Numbered from the stretch's first letter, positions 21,845 to 32,062 are shown. The stretch: DNA of 64,000 bases from Actinoalloteichus fjordicus (GCF_001941625.1 NZ_CP016076.1:6556001-6620000); one strand, 5' to 3'. Numbers and translations: made by a program. The notes: generated from the sequence alone by a model not told the origin.

Positions 21845-23008
21845 TCACTCAGTGGGCGGCAGCACCCGGCGATGTGGGCTCGCGGGCTCGTCGAGCCACA
21901 CGATGTGCGAGCCGTCGGGCCGAACCGTCAGCCCGAACCGCCCCCATCCTGGGCGACCGAGGTTCTCCCACTCGCAGACGACTCGCTCGAAGCGATCCCA
22001 GATCCGCACCGGCCCGCCCTGCCTGGTGACTCGGCTCCCCGTGCCGTCCGCCTGCATCGCCACCTCGCACCACGAGCCGTCCTCGGCGGCCACCGTCGCC
22101 CAGCTCGGCCGACCGTCCGGAGCGCGGCCGCGCAGGCCGGTGGCGACGATGCGCGGCAGCTCCGCCTGCACCAGAAACCACGGCACGAGCTCACTCGCCG
22201 GGTCCGAGCCGAGCGACGTCGTTCCGCGCGCGCCCTCCTCGCCGCGTCGCACCTCGACGATCTCGGCAGGAGCCGCCGCACCGCGCATCGCCATGAATGC
22301 CGCCCACCTGGGGAGGAACCGACCCTCGAGTCGATCCTCCTGACGGCGCAGTGCGACGAGGCTTCCCGCGTGCAGCGCCGGTTTGAGATCCGCCAGTACG
22401 AGGCCGCCGGGCCGGGTCTGGTCGGCCCACGACCACGGCACCCGTCGCACCGAGCACGTCGCGATGATCCTGTCGTACGGGGCGTGGTCGGGGAGTCCTG
22501 CGGCGCCGTCGGCGGCGAGCAGAGTCGGTGTCAAACCGAGACGCGCCAGCCTGCTGCGGGCGGCTTCGATCAGTTCGGCTGCGACGTCCAGGGAGAACAC
22601 CTGACGGGCACCGAGCAGGCGGGTCAACAGGGCCGCGTTGTAACCGGTGCCGGTGCCGATCTCCAGCACCCGCGACGCATCGTCGAGTTCGAGCGCCTCG
22701 ATCATCCGCACCATGAGGCCCGGGGTGGTCGACGAGGACACCGTGACCCGCTGCCCGTCGGAGAGTTCGCCGAGTGTGGTCACCAGTGGTCGGTCTCGGT
22801 AGACCTCGTCGAGGTACCCCGGAGTCCGCTGGTCGCTCGCCACCCACGCTCCGGTGGGCTCCTGTACGAAGAATCGTGGGACGAAGACGTGCCGCGGAGT
22901 CGCCTCGATCGCGGCCCGCACCCCGTCGTCATGCAGGACATCGCTCTCCCAGAGCCGAGCGGCCAGGCGCCGCGCGGACTGCCTCCACTCGAGGGCGGGC
23001 GGAGTCAT
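21845..23008 (-). CDS. PIMT-like O-methyltransferase of the ATP-grasp peptide system
   Basis: The 387-residue protein has an L-isoaspartyl-methyltransferase-type core with the SAM motif VLEIGTGTGYNAALL, the family-specific SSSTTPGLMVRMIEAL preceding it, and PYDRIIATCSVRRVPWSW. A C-terminal domain of about 150 residues is absent from housekeeping PIMT. This is the architecture of methyltransferases paired with ATP-grasp peptide maturases (TIGR04188 group). Relatives act on a specific Asp of a cross-linked graspetide to form an aspartimide. ATG 23008 overlaps the ligase stop (ATGA), so they are coupled. Confidence 0.88.
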   Translation of the reverse strand: MTPPALEWRQSARRLAARLWESDVLHDDGVRAAIEATPRHVFVPRFFVQEPTGAWVASDQRTPGYLDEVYRDRPLVTTLGELSDGQRVTVSSSTTPGLMVRMIEALELDDASRVLEIGTGTGYNAALLTRLLGARQVFSLDVAAELIEAARSRLARLGLTPTLLAADGAAGLPDHAPYDRIIATCSVRRVPWSWADQTRPGGLVLADLKPALHAGSLVALRRQEDRLEGRFLPRWAAFMAMRGAAAPAEIVEVRRGEEGARGTTSLGSDPASELVPWFLVQAELPRIVATGLRGRAPDGRPSWATVAAEDGSWCEVAMQADGTGSRVTRQGGPVRIWDRFERVVCEWENLGRPGWGRFGLTVRPDGSHIVWLDEPASPHRRVLPPTE

Positions 23009-23958
23009 GCCGACGCCGAAGCGAGCAGGTCGGCGAGCACATCGGTGATAGGCAGGCTCAGGATGCTCTCCAACCAGCCGTATTGGCCTGCTGAGTTGCA
23101 TTCGAGGAAGATCCACTCGCCGTCCGGCTGGATCACGAAGTCGAAGGCACCGAAGGCAAGGCCCAACTCGGCGCAGTACCTGATCACACCGGTCACGACG
23201 TCGGCAGGCGGGTCAAGCCGCACATAACGCAATGCCGGGTAGTCGGAGCGCCAGTCGATGTGGCCCGCAGTCGAGTCTGCCTCGATTCCCACCGCGAAGA
23301 GCCGATCACCGACGACGATGAGTCGAGCCTCCCGTGCCTTGACCACCCACCGCTGGAACTGGTGCGCCGTAGTCTCCACCCCGCGCAGATCTCGCAGATC
23401 GGTCTCGTCAAGACGTCGCGTGAACATTGCCCGACGCGCGCCCTCCTCCAAGATCGACGGAGGACCGAGCCCTTTCGCCACTGTCTCGCCCCCGGCGGCG
23501 AATCGTCGGACCGACTCGGGGCGGTTGGTGACCAGTGTGTCCGGCACCCTCAACCCGCTTCGCAGCGCTGTTACCAACTGGAGCGGCTTATACGCCGCGT
23601 CAGCGTTGCGCGATGGGTGGTTCACCCACAAAACGGGCAGAGACGACAGCACCCCGCCGAAGCCGAACTTCGCCTCCTCTGCACACCAATGCCGCTCGGT
23701 CAGGCTGAGTTGCGTGGAGAATCTGAACGCCGACGGACGACGGCACCACACCGACCGCACCGTCTCAAGCTCGATCACCCGATCACCAATCTCAATTGTG
23801 CCCATCCAGCGGCCTGCCCGGATCTCGGCGTCGAGGACAGCTCGTCGAGGGAACCAGGAGGTGTCGATGCGTGCCGCAGGAACCTCCCGTAGTTGAAGTG
23901 CCCGCACCATCCGATCAGCCGAGAAATCACGCTCCGCTGCCAGTATCAGCACTGTCAT
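23005..23958 (-). CDS. ATP-grasp graspetide ligase (ribosomal peptide maturase)
   Basis: The 317-residue ATP-grasp enzyme belongs to the MvdD/TgmB type. It has an N-terminal pre-ATP-grasp domain (MTVLILAAERDFSADRMVRAL), VWCRRPSAFRF, and the ATP-grasp metal-ligand block FGAFDFVIQPDGEWIFLECNSAGQYGWLE near the C-terminus. Such enzymes use ATP to form omega-ester or omega-amide links between Thr/Ser/Lys and Asp/Glu side chains of a precursor. Its start overlaps the precursor stop (TGATG at 23956-23960) and its stop overlaps the methyltransferase start, giving a tight three-gene operon. Confidence 0.92.
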   Translation of the reverse strand: MTVLILAAERDFSADRMVRALQLREVPAARIDTSWFPRRAVLDAEIRAGRWMGTIEIGDRVIELETVRSVWCRRPSAFRFSTQLSLTERHWCAEEAKFGFGGVLSSLPVLWVNHPSRNADAAYKPLQLVTALRSGLRVPDTLVTNRPESVRRFAAGGETVAKGLGPPSILEEGARRAMFTRRLDETDLRDLRGVETTAHQFQRWVVKAREARLIVVGDRLFAVGIEADSTAGHIDWRSDYPALRYVRLDPPADVVTGVIRYCAELGLAFGAFDFVIQPDGEWIFLECNSAGQYGWLESILSLPITDVLADLLASASA

Positions 23959-24313
23959 CAGTCGTTGATCCAGTCCACGGAACTCGGGCCGTCCTCACCA
24001 TCAACCGATTCCGTCTTCAGTGCGGTCGGGTCACCCGCGAGTGGCAGGTCGATCAAGGGGCGTCCGTCGGCATCCACCGACAGCTGCCGTGCGGCGTCGA
24101 ACCGTGGGCAGGAAGCTCCAGACCCTGCCCCACCGGGCGAGCTCGCCGCAGTCCCCAAGGACGAACGCCTGCAGGCGAGGCGGCATCGTCGTGGCGGTCG
24201 AGGATGGTGAAGCCGTCTAGCGGAAAGCGTCCGCTCGCGCGCGCGATGGGATCGGCGTCGGCGGCAGGCGTGCTCCTGATGATGAACCGCCGCTTTTCCT
24301 CGCTTCGGTACAT
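23958..24313 (-). pseudogene. Graspetide precursor interrupted by a one-base frameshift
   Basis: Two overlapping frames together spell a precursor of the ATP-grasp-modified family. The upstream frame (24313 to about 24105) contains the leader signature VRPWGLRRARPVGQGLELPA. The downstream frame (about 24105 to 23958) continues RFDAARQLSVDADGRPLIDL and ends in the acidic/Thr/Ser core KTESVDGEDGPSSVDWIND. Adding one C near 24101-24106 (CCACGG to CCACCGG) joins them as ELPA-H-RFDAARQ, giving about 118 residues. The stop overlaps the ligase start. The second frame alone could begin only at TTG 24158. The true N-terminus is uncertain: ATG 24313 lacks a good ribosome site. Confidence 0.75.
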
Positions 24314-24469
24314 GAACCGCAAGCTATCGCGGGAACTGCCGGACGACGACGAGCTCGATCAAGAAGCGCCCGGACGGCCGACAGTCGTCGAGAGGACAGT
24401 CGGGTGATCAGTGATCGGTGACATCCGATGCAGTAGCTCCTCGTTCAGCGGGCCGACGCTGTCCCGACT

Positions 24470-25291
24470 GTGACGCCGCCTCGCCTCCGTCGGCTCCGAC
24501 GAAGGTGCGAAGGGCATGGGTTCGGGGGCGTTCACGATGCACTCACGGTCCCGGAACCCGTCGTCGCGACGTCCCGTTCACCGAATGGTGATCGGCACAT
24601 CACCTGGTGTGGACGGAGTCGCCACACGGGTCCACCAGCCTCGACTGGGCTGGCGACAGCAGGCTCGCCTGTCGAGATCCCGCCACAGAGGAACGACGGG
24701 ACCGAACGCAGCACCCCACCCGCTCTCGCGCTTCCCGCCCGCTCCGCGTTATCCCGCCGTTCGATGCTGGTCGCGGGCACCGCCGCAGCAGGCCTCACCG
24801 TCGTCGCCCCGGCTGCGAGCTGGGCGGCAGGCCGCCAGGGCACCTCGGGTGCCCCGTCCGATTCGATGACGGCAGGCGGGCGTCGAGATCCGTTCACCCT
24901 CGGCGTCGCCTCCGGGGACCCCTTCCCGGACGGGTTCGTGCTCTGGACTCGGCTCGCCCCGGAGCCGCTGGCCGAGGACGGCATGGGCGGGATGCCCGCC
25001 CGCAGCGTCAGGGTGCAGTGGGAGCTGGCGACCGACGAGCGCTTCCGTCGGGTGGTGCGACGCGGCACCGAGCACGCCAGACCGGAACTGGGACACAGCG
25101 TCCACGTGGAACTGTCCGGCCTGCGGTCGGGGACGGAGTACTTCTCTCGATTCCGGACGGGCGGGCACCACTCGCCGGTCGGGCGAGCCGACTTCCGGGT
25201 GGTGCCGCAGGTGAGCCGGACCGGTGCGCCCGTGCACACCAGGGCGTCTTTCGTGGTGCCGGACCGGGAGGCGACGCTGCACGAGGTGTGA
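24470..25291 (+). pseudogene. PhoD-type alkaline phosphatase with the catalytic domain deleted
   Basis: The frame holds a Tat-type signal (SRRSMLVAGTAAAGLTVV), then a complete PhoD N-terminal domain (DPFTLGVASGDPFPDGFVLWTRLAPEPL to LRSGTEYFSRFRTGGHHSPVGR). It then jumps directly to the last PhoD strand (RVVPQVSRTGAPVHTRASFVV) and stops. The whole metallophosphatase core is absent, while the join near 25185-25205 keeps the frame. Intact PhoD proteins are typically over 500 residues. The protein start is unclear because no start with a ribosome site sits properly before the Tat motif. The product, if made, cannot be a phosphatase. Confidence 0.75.
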
Positions 25292-25513
25292 ATCGAGTCG
25301 CACCGGGAGGCGCAAGGGCAGGAGATCCACTCGATCGATATCTTGCCTCGATCGAACACCTGTTCGATCATTATGGCGTGATCAATCAACGCATCCCCAC
25401 GAAGTCCTTGTCCCTGGTCGACGACGGCTCACGACGGCGTTTCACCCCGGCGGGGACGGCAGCCGTCCTCGGCCGTCCCCGTCAGGCTGGCAAGCGGAGA
25501 ACAGGCGGCCTGC

Positions 25514-25741
25514 GTGGCGTTCGTCCGGACGTACCGGGCGAACGCCGCGCAGGCGGCGAACGCTGGCCCGTTCCGCCTGCGGACTCTGCTCGCCGAGGCC
25601 CGCCTCGGCGTCCTCGCGACGACCAAGTCCGACGGCCGCCCCCAGACGTGGGCGGTGCGGCAGGGCGACACCGATCTGATCCCGATCGGATCGCGATCTT
25701 CGGCGACGACGCGACCATCGACACGCACCGTGGCGCGACCC
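25514..25741 (+). pseudogene. Remnant of a pyridoxamine-phosphate-oxidase-like (PPOX) protein
   Basis: A short frame reads FRLRTLLAEARLGVLATTKSDGRPQ, the N-terminal strand-helix of PPOX/F420-dependent flavin-reductase-like proteins. After about 50 residues the match ends and the frame runs into the octamer repeat. No downstream PPOX domain follows, so this is a decayed fragment. Confidence 0.5.
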
Positions 25742-25866
25742 GCAAGCCCGCAAGCCCGCAAGCCCGCAAGCCCGCAAGCCCGCAAGCCCGCAAGCCCGCA
25801 AGCCCGCAAGCCCGCAAGCCCGCAAGCCCGCAAGCCCGCAAGCCCGCAAGCCCGCAAGCCCGCAAG
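25742..25866. repeat. Fifteen tandem copies of the octamer GCAAGCCC
   Basis: Fifteen perfect head-to-tail 8-bp units fill 25742-25861, followed by a partial GCAAG to 25866. There is no sequence variation among units. Because 8 is not a multiple of 3 and the unit contains no stop on either strand, all six frames stay open. The tract lies 49 bp beyond the tsaD stop. Confidence 0.97.
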
Positions 25867-25914
25867 GAGAGTGTTCGCCGTGCCCTGCCCCGACGGCGAC
25901 CGCAGCCAGCGACC

Positions 25915-26982
25915 TCAGACGAGGATGGTGCCGACCGGGAGGGCGGGGTCGGCGCCGAAGTCCGGCGGTGAGGGAGGGGCGCCTGCCGCGAGCAGTCGGG
26001 CACCCAATGCGGCGATCATCGCCCCGTTGTCGGTGCACAGCCGCGGCCGAGGGACGCGCAGCTCGATGCCCGCGGCCGCACAGCGGCTCGCGGCAAGCTC
26101 CCCCAGCCGCGAGTTCGCCGCCACCCCACCGGAGATGACCATGGTCCGCACACCGTGGTCCTGGGCGGCGCGCACAGCCTTGGCGGTCAGCACGTCCGCC
26201 ACGGCCTCCTGGAAGGAGGCGGCCACGTCGTCGACCGGCACCGGCTCGCCTGCGGCCTGCCGCTGCTCGACCCAGCGGGCCACGGCCGTCTTCAGGCCGG
26301 AGAACGAGAAGTCGTGCCGAGCATCCTTCGGTCCGGTCAGCCCCCGGGGGAAGGCAATGGCGCGCGGATCGCCGCGTCGGGCCGCCGCGTCGATCGGCGG
26401 TCCGCCGGGATAGGGCAGCTCCAGCAGTCGGGCCACCTTGTCGTAGGCCTCACCCGCCGCGTCGTCGATGGTCGAGCCGAGTTCGGTGATCGAGCTCGCG
26501 ACGTCCTCGACGAGTAGCAGCTGGGTGTGCCCGCCAGAGACGAGGAGTGCCAGGCTCGGCGAGGGCAGCGGGCCGTGCTCCAGTGTGTCGACGGCGACGT
26601 GTCCCGCCAGGTGATTGACGCCGTAGAGCGGCCGGTCGAGCGCGGCGGCGTAGGCCTTGGCGGCCGACACGCCGACGAGCAGCGCGCCTGCCAGGCCCGG
26701 CCCGGCGGTCACCGCGATCGCGTCGACGTCGGAGAGCCGCAGGCCGGCGTCGGCGAAGGCCTTGCGCACCATCGGGACCATCGACTCCAGGTGCGCCCGG
26801 CTCGCCACCTCCGGCACCACGCCGCCGAACCTGGCGTGTTGTTCGACGCTGGAGGCGACGGCGTCGGCCAGCAGCTCGACCGAGCCGTCGGCGTGCAGCC
26901 CGACCAGGCCGACACCGGTCTCGTCACACGAACTCTCGATGCCGAGCACGATCGACTCGGGTCGGCTGTTCGGCCTGGTCAT
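25915..26982 (-). CDS. tsaD: tRNA t6A threonylcarbamoyltransferase TsaD
   Basis: Transfers the threonylcarbamoyl group to A37 of ANN-decoding tRNAs with TsaB. The 355-residue ASKHA-fold protein has the metal ligands His124 and His128 in [18 protein letters not shown], and the late [10 protein letters not shown] block. ATG 26982 overlaps the rimI stop by 4 bp (ATGA), and a longer upstream frame is the rimI gene read out of frame. It is the last gene of the tsaB-rimI-tsaD unit. Confidence 0.97.
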   Translation of the reverse strand: MTRPNSRPESIVLGIESSCDETGVGLVGLHADGSVELLADAVASSVEQHARFGGVVPEVASRAHLESMVPMVRKAFADAGLRLSDVDAIAVTAGPGLAGALLVGVSAAKAYAAALDRPLYGVNHLAGHVAVDTLEHGPLPSPSLALLVSGGHTQLLLVEDVASSITELGSTIDDAAGEAYDKVARLLELPYPGGPPIDAAARRGDPRAIAFPRGLTGPKDARHDFSFSGLKTAVARWVEQRQAAGEPVPVDDVAASFQEAVADVLTAKAVRAAQDHGVRTMVISGGVAANSRLGELAASRCAAAGIELRVPRPRLCTDNGAMIAALGARLLAAGAPPSPPDFGADPALPVGTILV

Positions 26983-27533
26983 CGCACGGTCTCCTCGTCC
27001 GATCCTGCGTCCGATCCCAGGTCCGATCCCGCTGCGGCGTTGCGCTGCGGGGGCTGCGCGGGCCGACGCATGGTGTAGGCGTCCGCTCCCGACGGCTGGT
27101 AGTACCGCTTCCGCAGGCCGACCACCTCGAAGCCGTGACGCTCGTACAGCGTGATCGCCTGCCGGTTGTCGGTGCGGACCTCCAGGAAGGTCGTGGCGCT
27201 CACCTCGTCGGCCCGCCGCAGCAGCGCGCGCAGCAGGGCCGTGCCGACACCGCCGCCCTGGTAGTCGGGGTCGACCGCGATGGTGTGCACCTCGGCCTCG
27301 AAGTCCGGCGCCCGACCCACCACCGCCAGGCCCGCGTAGCCGATCAGGCCCGCCGGGCCGGGGACCTCGTCCTGCTCGGCTCCGCGCCGAGCCGCCAGGT
27401 ACAGATGACCGGCCGCCAGCTCGGCCCGGAAGGCGGACTCCCGCCATGGATCATCGCCCCGGAAGAGCCGAGCCTCCAGCTCCGCGCAGCGGGACAGGTC
27501 GGACTCGGTCAACGGAACGAGTCGGAAGGTCAT
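26979..27533 (-). CDS. rimI: Ribosomal-protein-alanine N-acetyltransferase RimI
   Basis: The 184-residue GNAT acetyltransferase has the acetyl-CoA motif [21 protein letters not shown] and the C-terminal [20 protein letters not shown] typical of RimI, which acetylates the N-terminus of ribosomal protein S18. A charged tail of about 25 residues follows the domain. Start and stop overlap tsaB and tsaD by 4 bp each. Bacterial RimI may have wider N-terminal substrates. Confidence 0.92.
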   Translation of the reverse strand: MTFRLVPLTESDLSRCAELEARLFRGDDPWRESAFRAELAAGHLYLAARRGAEQDEVPGPAGLIGYAGLAVVGRAPDFEAEVHTIAVDPDYQGGGVGTALLRALLRRADEVSATTFLEVRTDNRQAITLYERHGFEVVGLRKRYYQPSGADAYTMRRPAQPPQRNAAAGSDLGSDAGSDEETVR

Positions 27534-28264
27534 CGCGGGCTCACCCGCTTGGGGGCGCCGGGTGCGACGGCGTCGGGCCTGCGCAGGTACAGGGGCACCA
27601 GCGGTTCCGGGCTCCGCTGCGCCAGGGCGGCCTCGGCCGCCACCAGTGCCAGGCCCAGCGGGGTCGGCCCCGTCGTGGCGTGCACCGGAAGGGCGAATCG
27701 CTCGGCCGCCTGGCTCGCCTGCGGTCCCGCCAGCGCGGCGACGTCGAGGTCTGGCAGCCGCTCGGCCAGGGCGTCCGGGGCGGCGACCTCCGGTCCGTGG
27801 GTCCGAACGCCGTCGGCGTCGTACCTCGCCCAGTACAGCTCGCGGCGGCGCGCGTCGCTGACCACCAGCAGCGATCCGACCGAGTGCGCATCGGCGGCGG
27901 AACCCGAGCCCGACTCGGCCTGCGTCGCGGGTTCGGCGACGCAGGCCGCCCGCACGGCGTCCAGCGAGCAGACCGGATACACGGGTCGGTCCAGGGCGTC
28001 GCCCAGCGCGGCTGCGGTGACCATGCCGACTCGCAGCCCGGTGAAGGGGCCCGGTCCGACGCCGCAGGCGATCACATCGAGGTCGGCGAGCGTGCGCCCC
28101 GCCGTCTGGACGGCGGAGGAGATCAGCGGGGTGAGCAGCTCACCGTGGGCTCGCGGGTCCACCACGATCTGCTCGGCCAGCAGTCGTGGTGCGGACCGAG
28201 GGTCGAGTTCGACCAGCCCCGCGGTCACCGCAGGGGTGGACGTATCGATGGCCAGCAACAACAC
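27530..28264 (-). CDS. tsaB: tRNA t6A biosynthesis protein TsaB
   Basis: Partner and activator of TsaD. The protein opens with the diagnostic LLLAIDTSTPAVTAGLVE and has the GVGPGPFTGLRVGMVTAAALGDALDRPVYPVCSLDA block. GTG 28264 is chosen because it starts exactly at the ASKHA strand and gives 244 residues; the longer frame upstream crosses tandem repeats. No clear Shine-Dalgarno precedes it (the upstream bases are CT-rich), so translation may be weak. Confidence 0.9.
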   Translation of the reverse strand: MLLLAIDTSTPAVTAGLVELDPRSAPRLLAEQIVVDPRAHGELLTPLISSAVQTAGRTLADLDVIACGVGPGPFTGLRVGMVTAAALGDALDRPVYPVCSLDAVRAACVAEPATQAESGSGSAADAHSVGSLLVVSDARRRELYWARYDADGVRTHGPEVAAPDALAERLPDLDVAALAGPQASQAAERFALPVHATTGPTPLGLALVAAEAALAQRSPEPLVPLYLRRPDAVAPGAPKRVSPR

Positions 28265-28452
28265 GAGGGAGAGCCTAGGAGCCCACGGCCGGCCCGCTCC
28301 GCCCGGCCGGCCGGTCCCCACGCCGGCACGCGCCGAACGCGCTGTCGATCGACGGCGTAGCCGGATCTGCACAGGCGAGCCCGCCGCTCCGAGCAACACC
28401 GAGACCGACCGGCGGCGCAGCACCGAGGGTCGACCGGGCGGACTGCCCGGAC

Positions 28453-28516
28453 GCCGCACGGTCGACCCGCCGCACGGTCGACCCGCCGCACGGTCGACGC
28501 GCCGCACGGTCGACGC
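28453..28516. repeat. Four tandem 16-bp units upstream of tsaB
   Basis: Four 16-bp units with the form GCCGCACGGTCGAC(C/G)C occupy 28453-28516. The first two end in CC and the last two in GC. Each carries a GTCGAC palindrome. They lie between the aceB stop and the tsaB start, about 190 bp before tsaB. Confidence 0.9.
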
Positions 28517-28524
28517 GCCGGTTG

Positions 28525-30129
<1,605 letters not shown>

Positions 30130-30152
30130 GAGCACTCCCTTTTCCGCATTGT

Positions 30153-30166
30153 GGAACTATGTTTCC
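30153..30166. promoter_or_regulatory. Probable IclR-type operator between aceB and the regulator
   Basis: GGAACTATGTTTCC at 30153-30166 has the GGAA-N6-TTCC half-sites of IclR-family operators. It lies 24 nt upstream of the aceB start, where binding would block aceB transcription, and 82 nt from the regulator start. Confidence 0.5.
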
Positions 30167-30247
30167 GAACTGCGATAGCTAGACTAGCTGCTCGGAGCGG
30201 GCCCGAGAAGAACCTCGCCGACCGGACAGAAGCGGAGTCCCATTCGG

Positions 30248-31078
30248 ATGTCCCCAGACGACCCCGACCAGATCGCTTCAGGACAGCGCGGTCCTGCACC
30301 GACCGGGCCCGCGCAGGCAGGCGGGGTGCAGTCGGTCGAGCGCGGCATCCGGCTGCTGGAGCTGCTGGCGGACGCGGGGGGCGAGATGACACTCAGCCGA
30401 CTCGCCGAGGCCGCCGGACTTCCGATGCCCACCATCCACCGGCTGCTCGGCACCCTCGTGCAGTGCGGCTACGTCCGCCGACGACCAGACCGGCGCTATG
30501 CGCTGGGCTCGCGACTGATCCGGCTCGGCGAGACCGCCGGACGGGCACTGGGCACCTGGGCCCGCCCCCGGCTGGCGGAGCTGACCGAGGCGACCGGCGA
30601 GACCGCCAACCTCGCGGTGTTGGAGGGCAGCCAGCTCGTCTACGTGGCCCAGGCGCCGTCGCCTCATTCGATGCGGATGTTCACCGAGGTCGGCAGGCGG
30701 GTGCCCGCACACAGCACCGCGGTGGGCAAGGCGGTGCTCGCGCTGCTCCCGGAGGAACAGGCGTTGGACCTCGTCCGCAGCGCCGGGATGCCTGCACAGA
30801 CCGAGCACACCATCACCACGCCCGACGCGCTGATCGACGAGCTGCGGCAGATCCGTCGCACGGGCCACGCGATCGACGCTCAGGAACAGGAACTCGGGGT
30901 GCGCTGCCTCGCGGTGGCCGTGCCGACCGCAGACACGCCCACCGCGGTCTCGGTGAGCGGTCCGCAGGACCGCATGCAGCGGATCGGCGAGGCGGCGCTG
31001 CTTCCCGCCCTGCGGCGGGCCGCCGAGGCGGTAGCCGAGGAACTGACCGGACGCGGTCAGCGCGGTACCCGAAGCTGA
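30248..31078 (+). CDS. IclR-family regulator, probable controller of malate synthase
   Basis: The 276-residue protein has the IclR winged helix (VQSVERGIRLLELLADAGGE then LSRLAEAAGLPMPTIHRLLGTLV, residues about 27-75) and the effector domain with the PAHSTAVGKAVLALL block and LGVRCLAVAVPTAD. Divergence from aceB with a 118-bp gap containing a GGAA-N6-TTCC site points to repression of the glyoxylate shunt. Ligands in relatives include glyoxylate and pyruvate; here that is inference. Confidence 0.92.
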   Translation: MSPDDPDQIASGQRGPAPTGPAQAGGVQSVERGIRLLELLADAGGEMTLSRLAEAAGLPMPTIHRLLGTLVQCGYVRRRPDRRYALGSRLIRLGETAGRALGTWARPRLAELTEATGETANLAVLEGSQLVYVAQAPSPHSMRMFTEVGRRVPAHSTAVGKAVLALLPEEQALDLVRSAGMPAQTEHTITTPDALIDELRQIRRTGHAIDAQEQELGVRCLAVAVPTADTPTAVSVSGPQDRMQRIGEAALLPALRRAAEAVAEELTGRGQRGTRS

Positions 31079-31490
31079 TCACGAGCCGGGCGCGGCGTCG
31101 ACCCGATCCGGCCTGCGGAAGCCCCGGTGACCCGGCAGCCATCGTCCAGCTGCGCGGTGCGGTGCCGGAACGGCGACGCGGGACGGCACCGACTGTGCCG
31201 AGCCCGACCCCGTTTCCGGGCCCGAGGAGTCGAGACGCCGGATGCTTCCTCCGCTGCCTGCTGCGCACCGGAGCGGACGACGAGCGGGCAGCCCACACCG
31301 GGTGCGCGTCGGGTCCGCACGCGGACCGAGCCCCGGGCGGCTCGGGCGACGCAGGAAACGGATGCGACGGGCCTGGCGTTCCACCCCGGCCGAGATCGGC
31401 GACAGTCGACGTCGGAAGCGACCCGAGAAACCGCACGCGACGAGGCCGACTCCGCACCCCGATCAGGTACGCCGAGCAGCAGGAACCGAC
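31079..31490. other. Intergenic region downstream of the IclR gene
   Basis: No gene recognised. The open frames visible are Arg/Pro-rich and lack family motifs. The region leads into the repeat cluster at 31.5 kb. Confidence 0.45.
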
Positions 31491-31491
31491 T

Positions 31492-31736
31492 CAGAGTCTG
31501 TCTTCGGTCCCTCTGGAGTCCTGAGCGGGGAGCGGCATGGATGAGCTGCCAGGCGGAGGAGAGAGCCATGGCGGAGCCATGGTGACCGACGACAACGCCG
31601 CAGATCGCCGCGCCGGCCCCACACAACTCCGAAAGCAGGGATCGAAGACAGACTCTCGGTCTGTCTTCGATCCCTCTGGAGTCCTGCGTGGGGAGCGCCG
31701 TGGATGAGCTGCCAGGCGACAGGAGCGAGCCATGGT
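31492..31736. repeat. Pair of roughly 80-bp imperfect direct repeats
   Basis: Copy 1 (about 31492-31570) and copy 2 (about 31657-31733) share blocks GTCTGTCTTCG, TCCCTCTGGAGTCCTG, GGATGAGCTGCCAGGCG and GAGCCATGG in the same order and orientation, with small substitutions. Another related stretch in inverse orientation (AACTCCGA, CAGCAGGGATC) appears near 32034-32053. They bracket a decayed regulator fragment. Confidence 0.8.
31637..31675. repeat. 17-bp perfect inverted repeat with 5-nt loop
   Basis: AGGGATCGAAGACAGAC (31637-31653) is followed by the 5-nt loop TCTCG and its exact reverse complement at 31659-31675. It forms the left edge of direct-repeat copy 2 and could be a terminator, an element end or a recombination relic. 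Confidence 0.9.
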
Positions 31737-31756
31737 GAGGCGACGTCGCAGGCAGC

Positions 31757-32041
31757 GTGCCGGACTCCCCACCCGATCTGCTGTTCGAGGCGCGTACCTG
31801 CCTGCACGCCATGATCGCGATCAGGGCAGCCGACCGGCCGACGATGGCACGGCTCTATGAACGACCGCTCCCGGCTGCAGGAGAACTCGCGGGGGCAGGC
31901 AGCGGGCTGCTCACCCTCGGCCCCACCGCACAACACCTCGGTCACCTCGCCGCCGCCCTGGGACAGGTCGAACGGGCAGCAGACCACTACCGACAGGCAC
32001 ACACGATCGCGACCCGCGCCCGATCACCGCGCAACTCCGAC
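31757..32041 (+). pseudogene. C-terminal remnant of a large TPR/AAA-type (BTAD/LuxR-like) regulator
   Basis: The frame reads MARLYERPLPAAGELAGAGS, then LLTLGPTAQHLGHLAAALGQ, then VERAADHYRQAHTIATRARS. This matches the C-terminal helical-repeat end of large SARP/BTAD- or LuxR-type ATPase regulators. N-terminal domains are missing and the sequence ends in the inverse repeat copy. It then runs antisense into tsaE, so it is a relic. Confidence 0.55.
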
Positions 32042-32062
32042 AGCAGGGATCACAGACCGGCT

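Noticed and set aside
21845-23008. Housekeeping protein-isoaspartate methyltransferase
   Set aside because: The length, extra C-terminal domain and overlap with the ATP-grasp ligase point to the graspetide system instead.
23958-24158. Independent 66-residue precursor starting at TTG 24158
   Set aside because: It lacks the PWGLR leader needed by this family and TTG has no good ribosome site; the frameshift explanation fits better.
24470-24760. Signal peptide plus long N-terminal extension of the PhoD frame as a real protein start
   Set aside because: Residues before the Tat motif have no similarity and there is no ribosome site; extension is probably non-coding.
25742-25866. Repeat-containing secreted protein gene
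   Set aside because: All frames are open only because an 8-bp unit has no stops; there is no start with a ribosome site or flanking domain.
28453-28516. CRISPR array
   Set aside because: The 16-bp units are directly adjacent with no spacers, so this is a simple tandem repeat.
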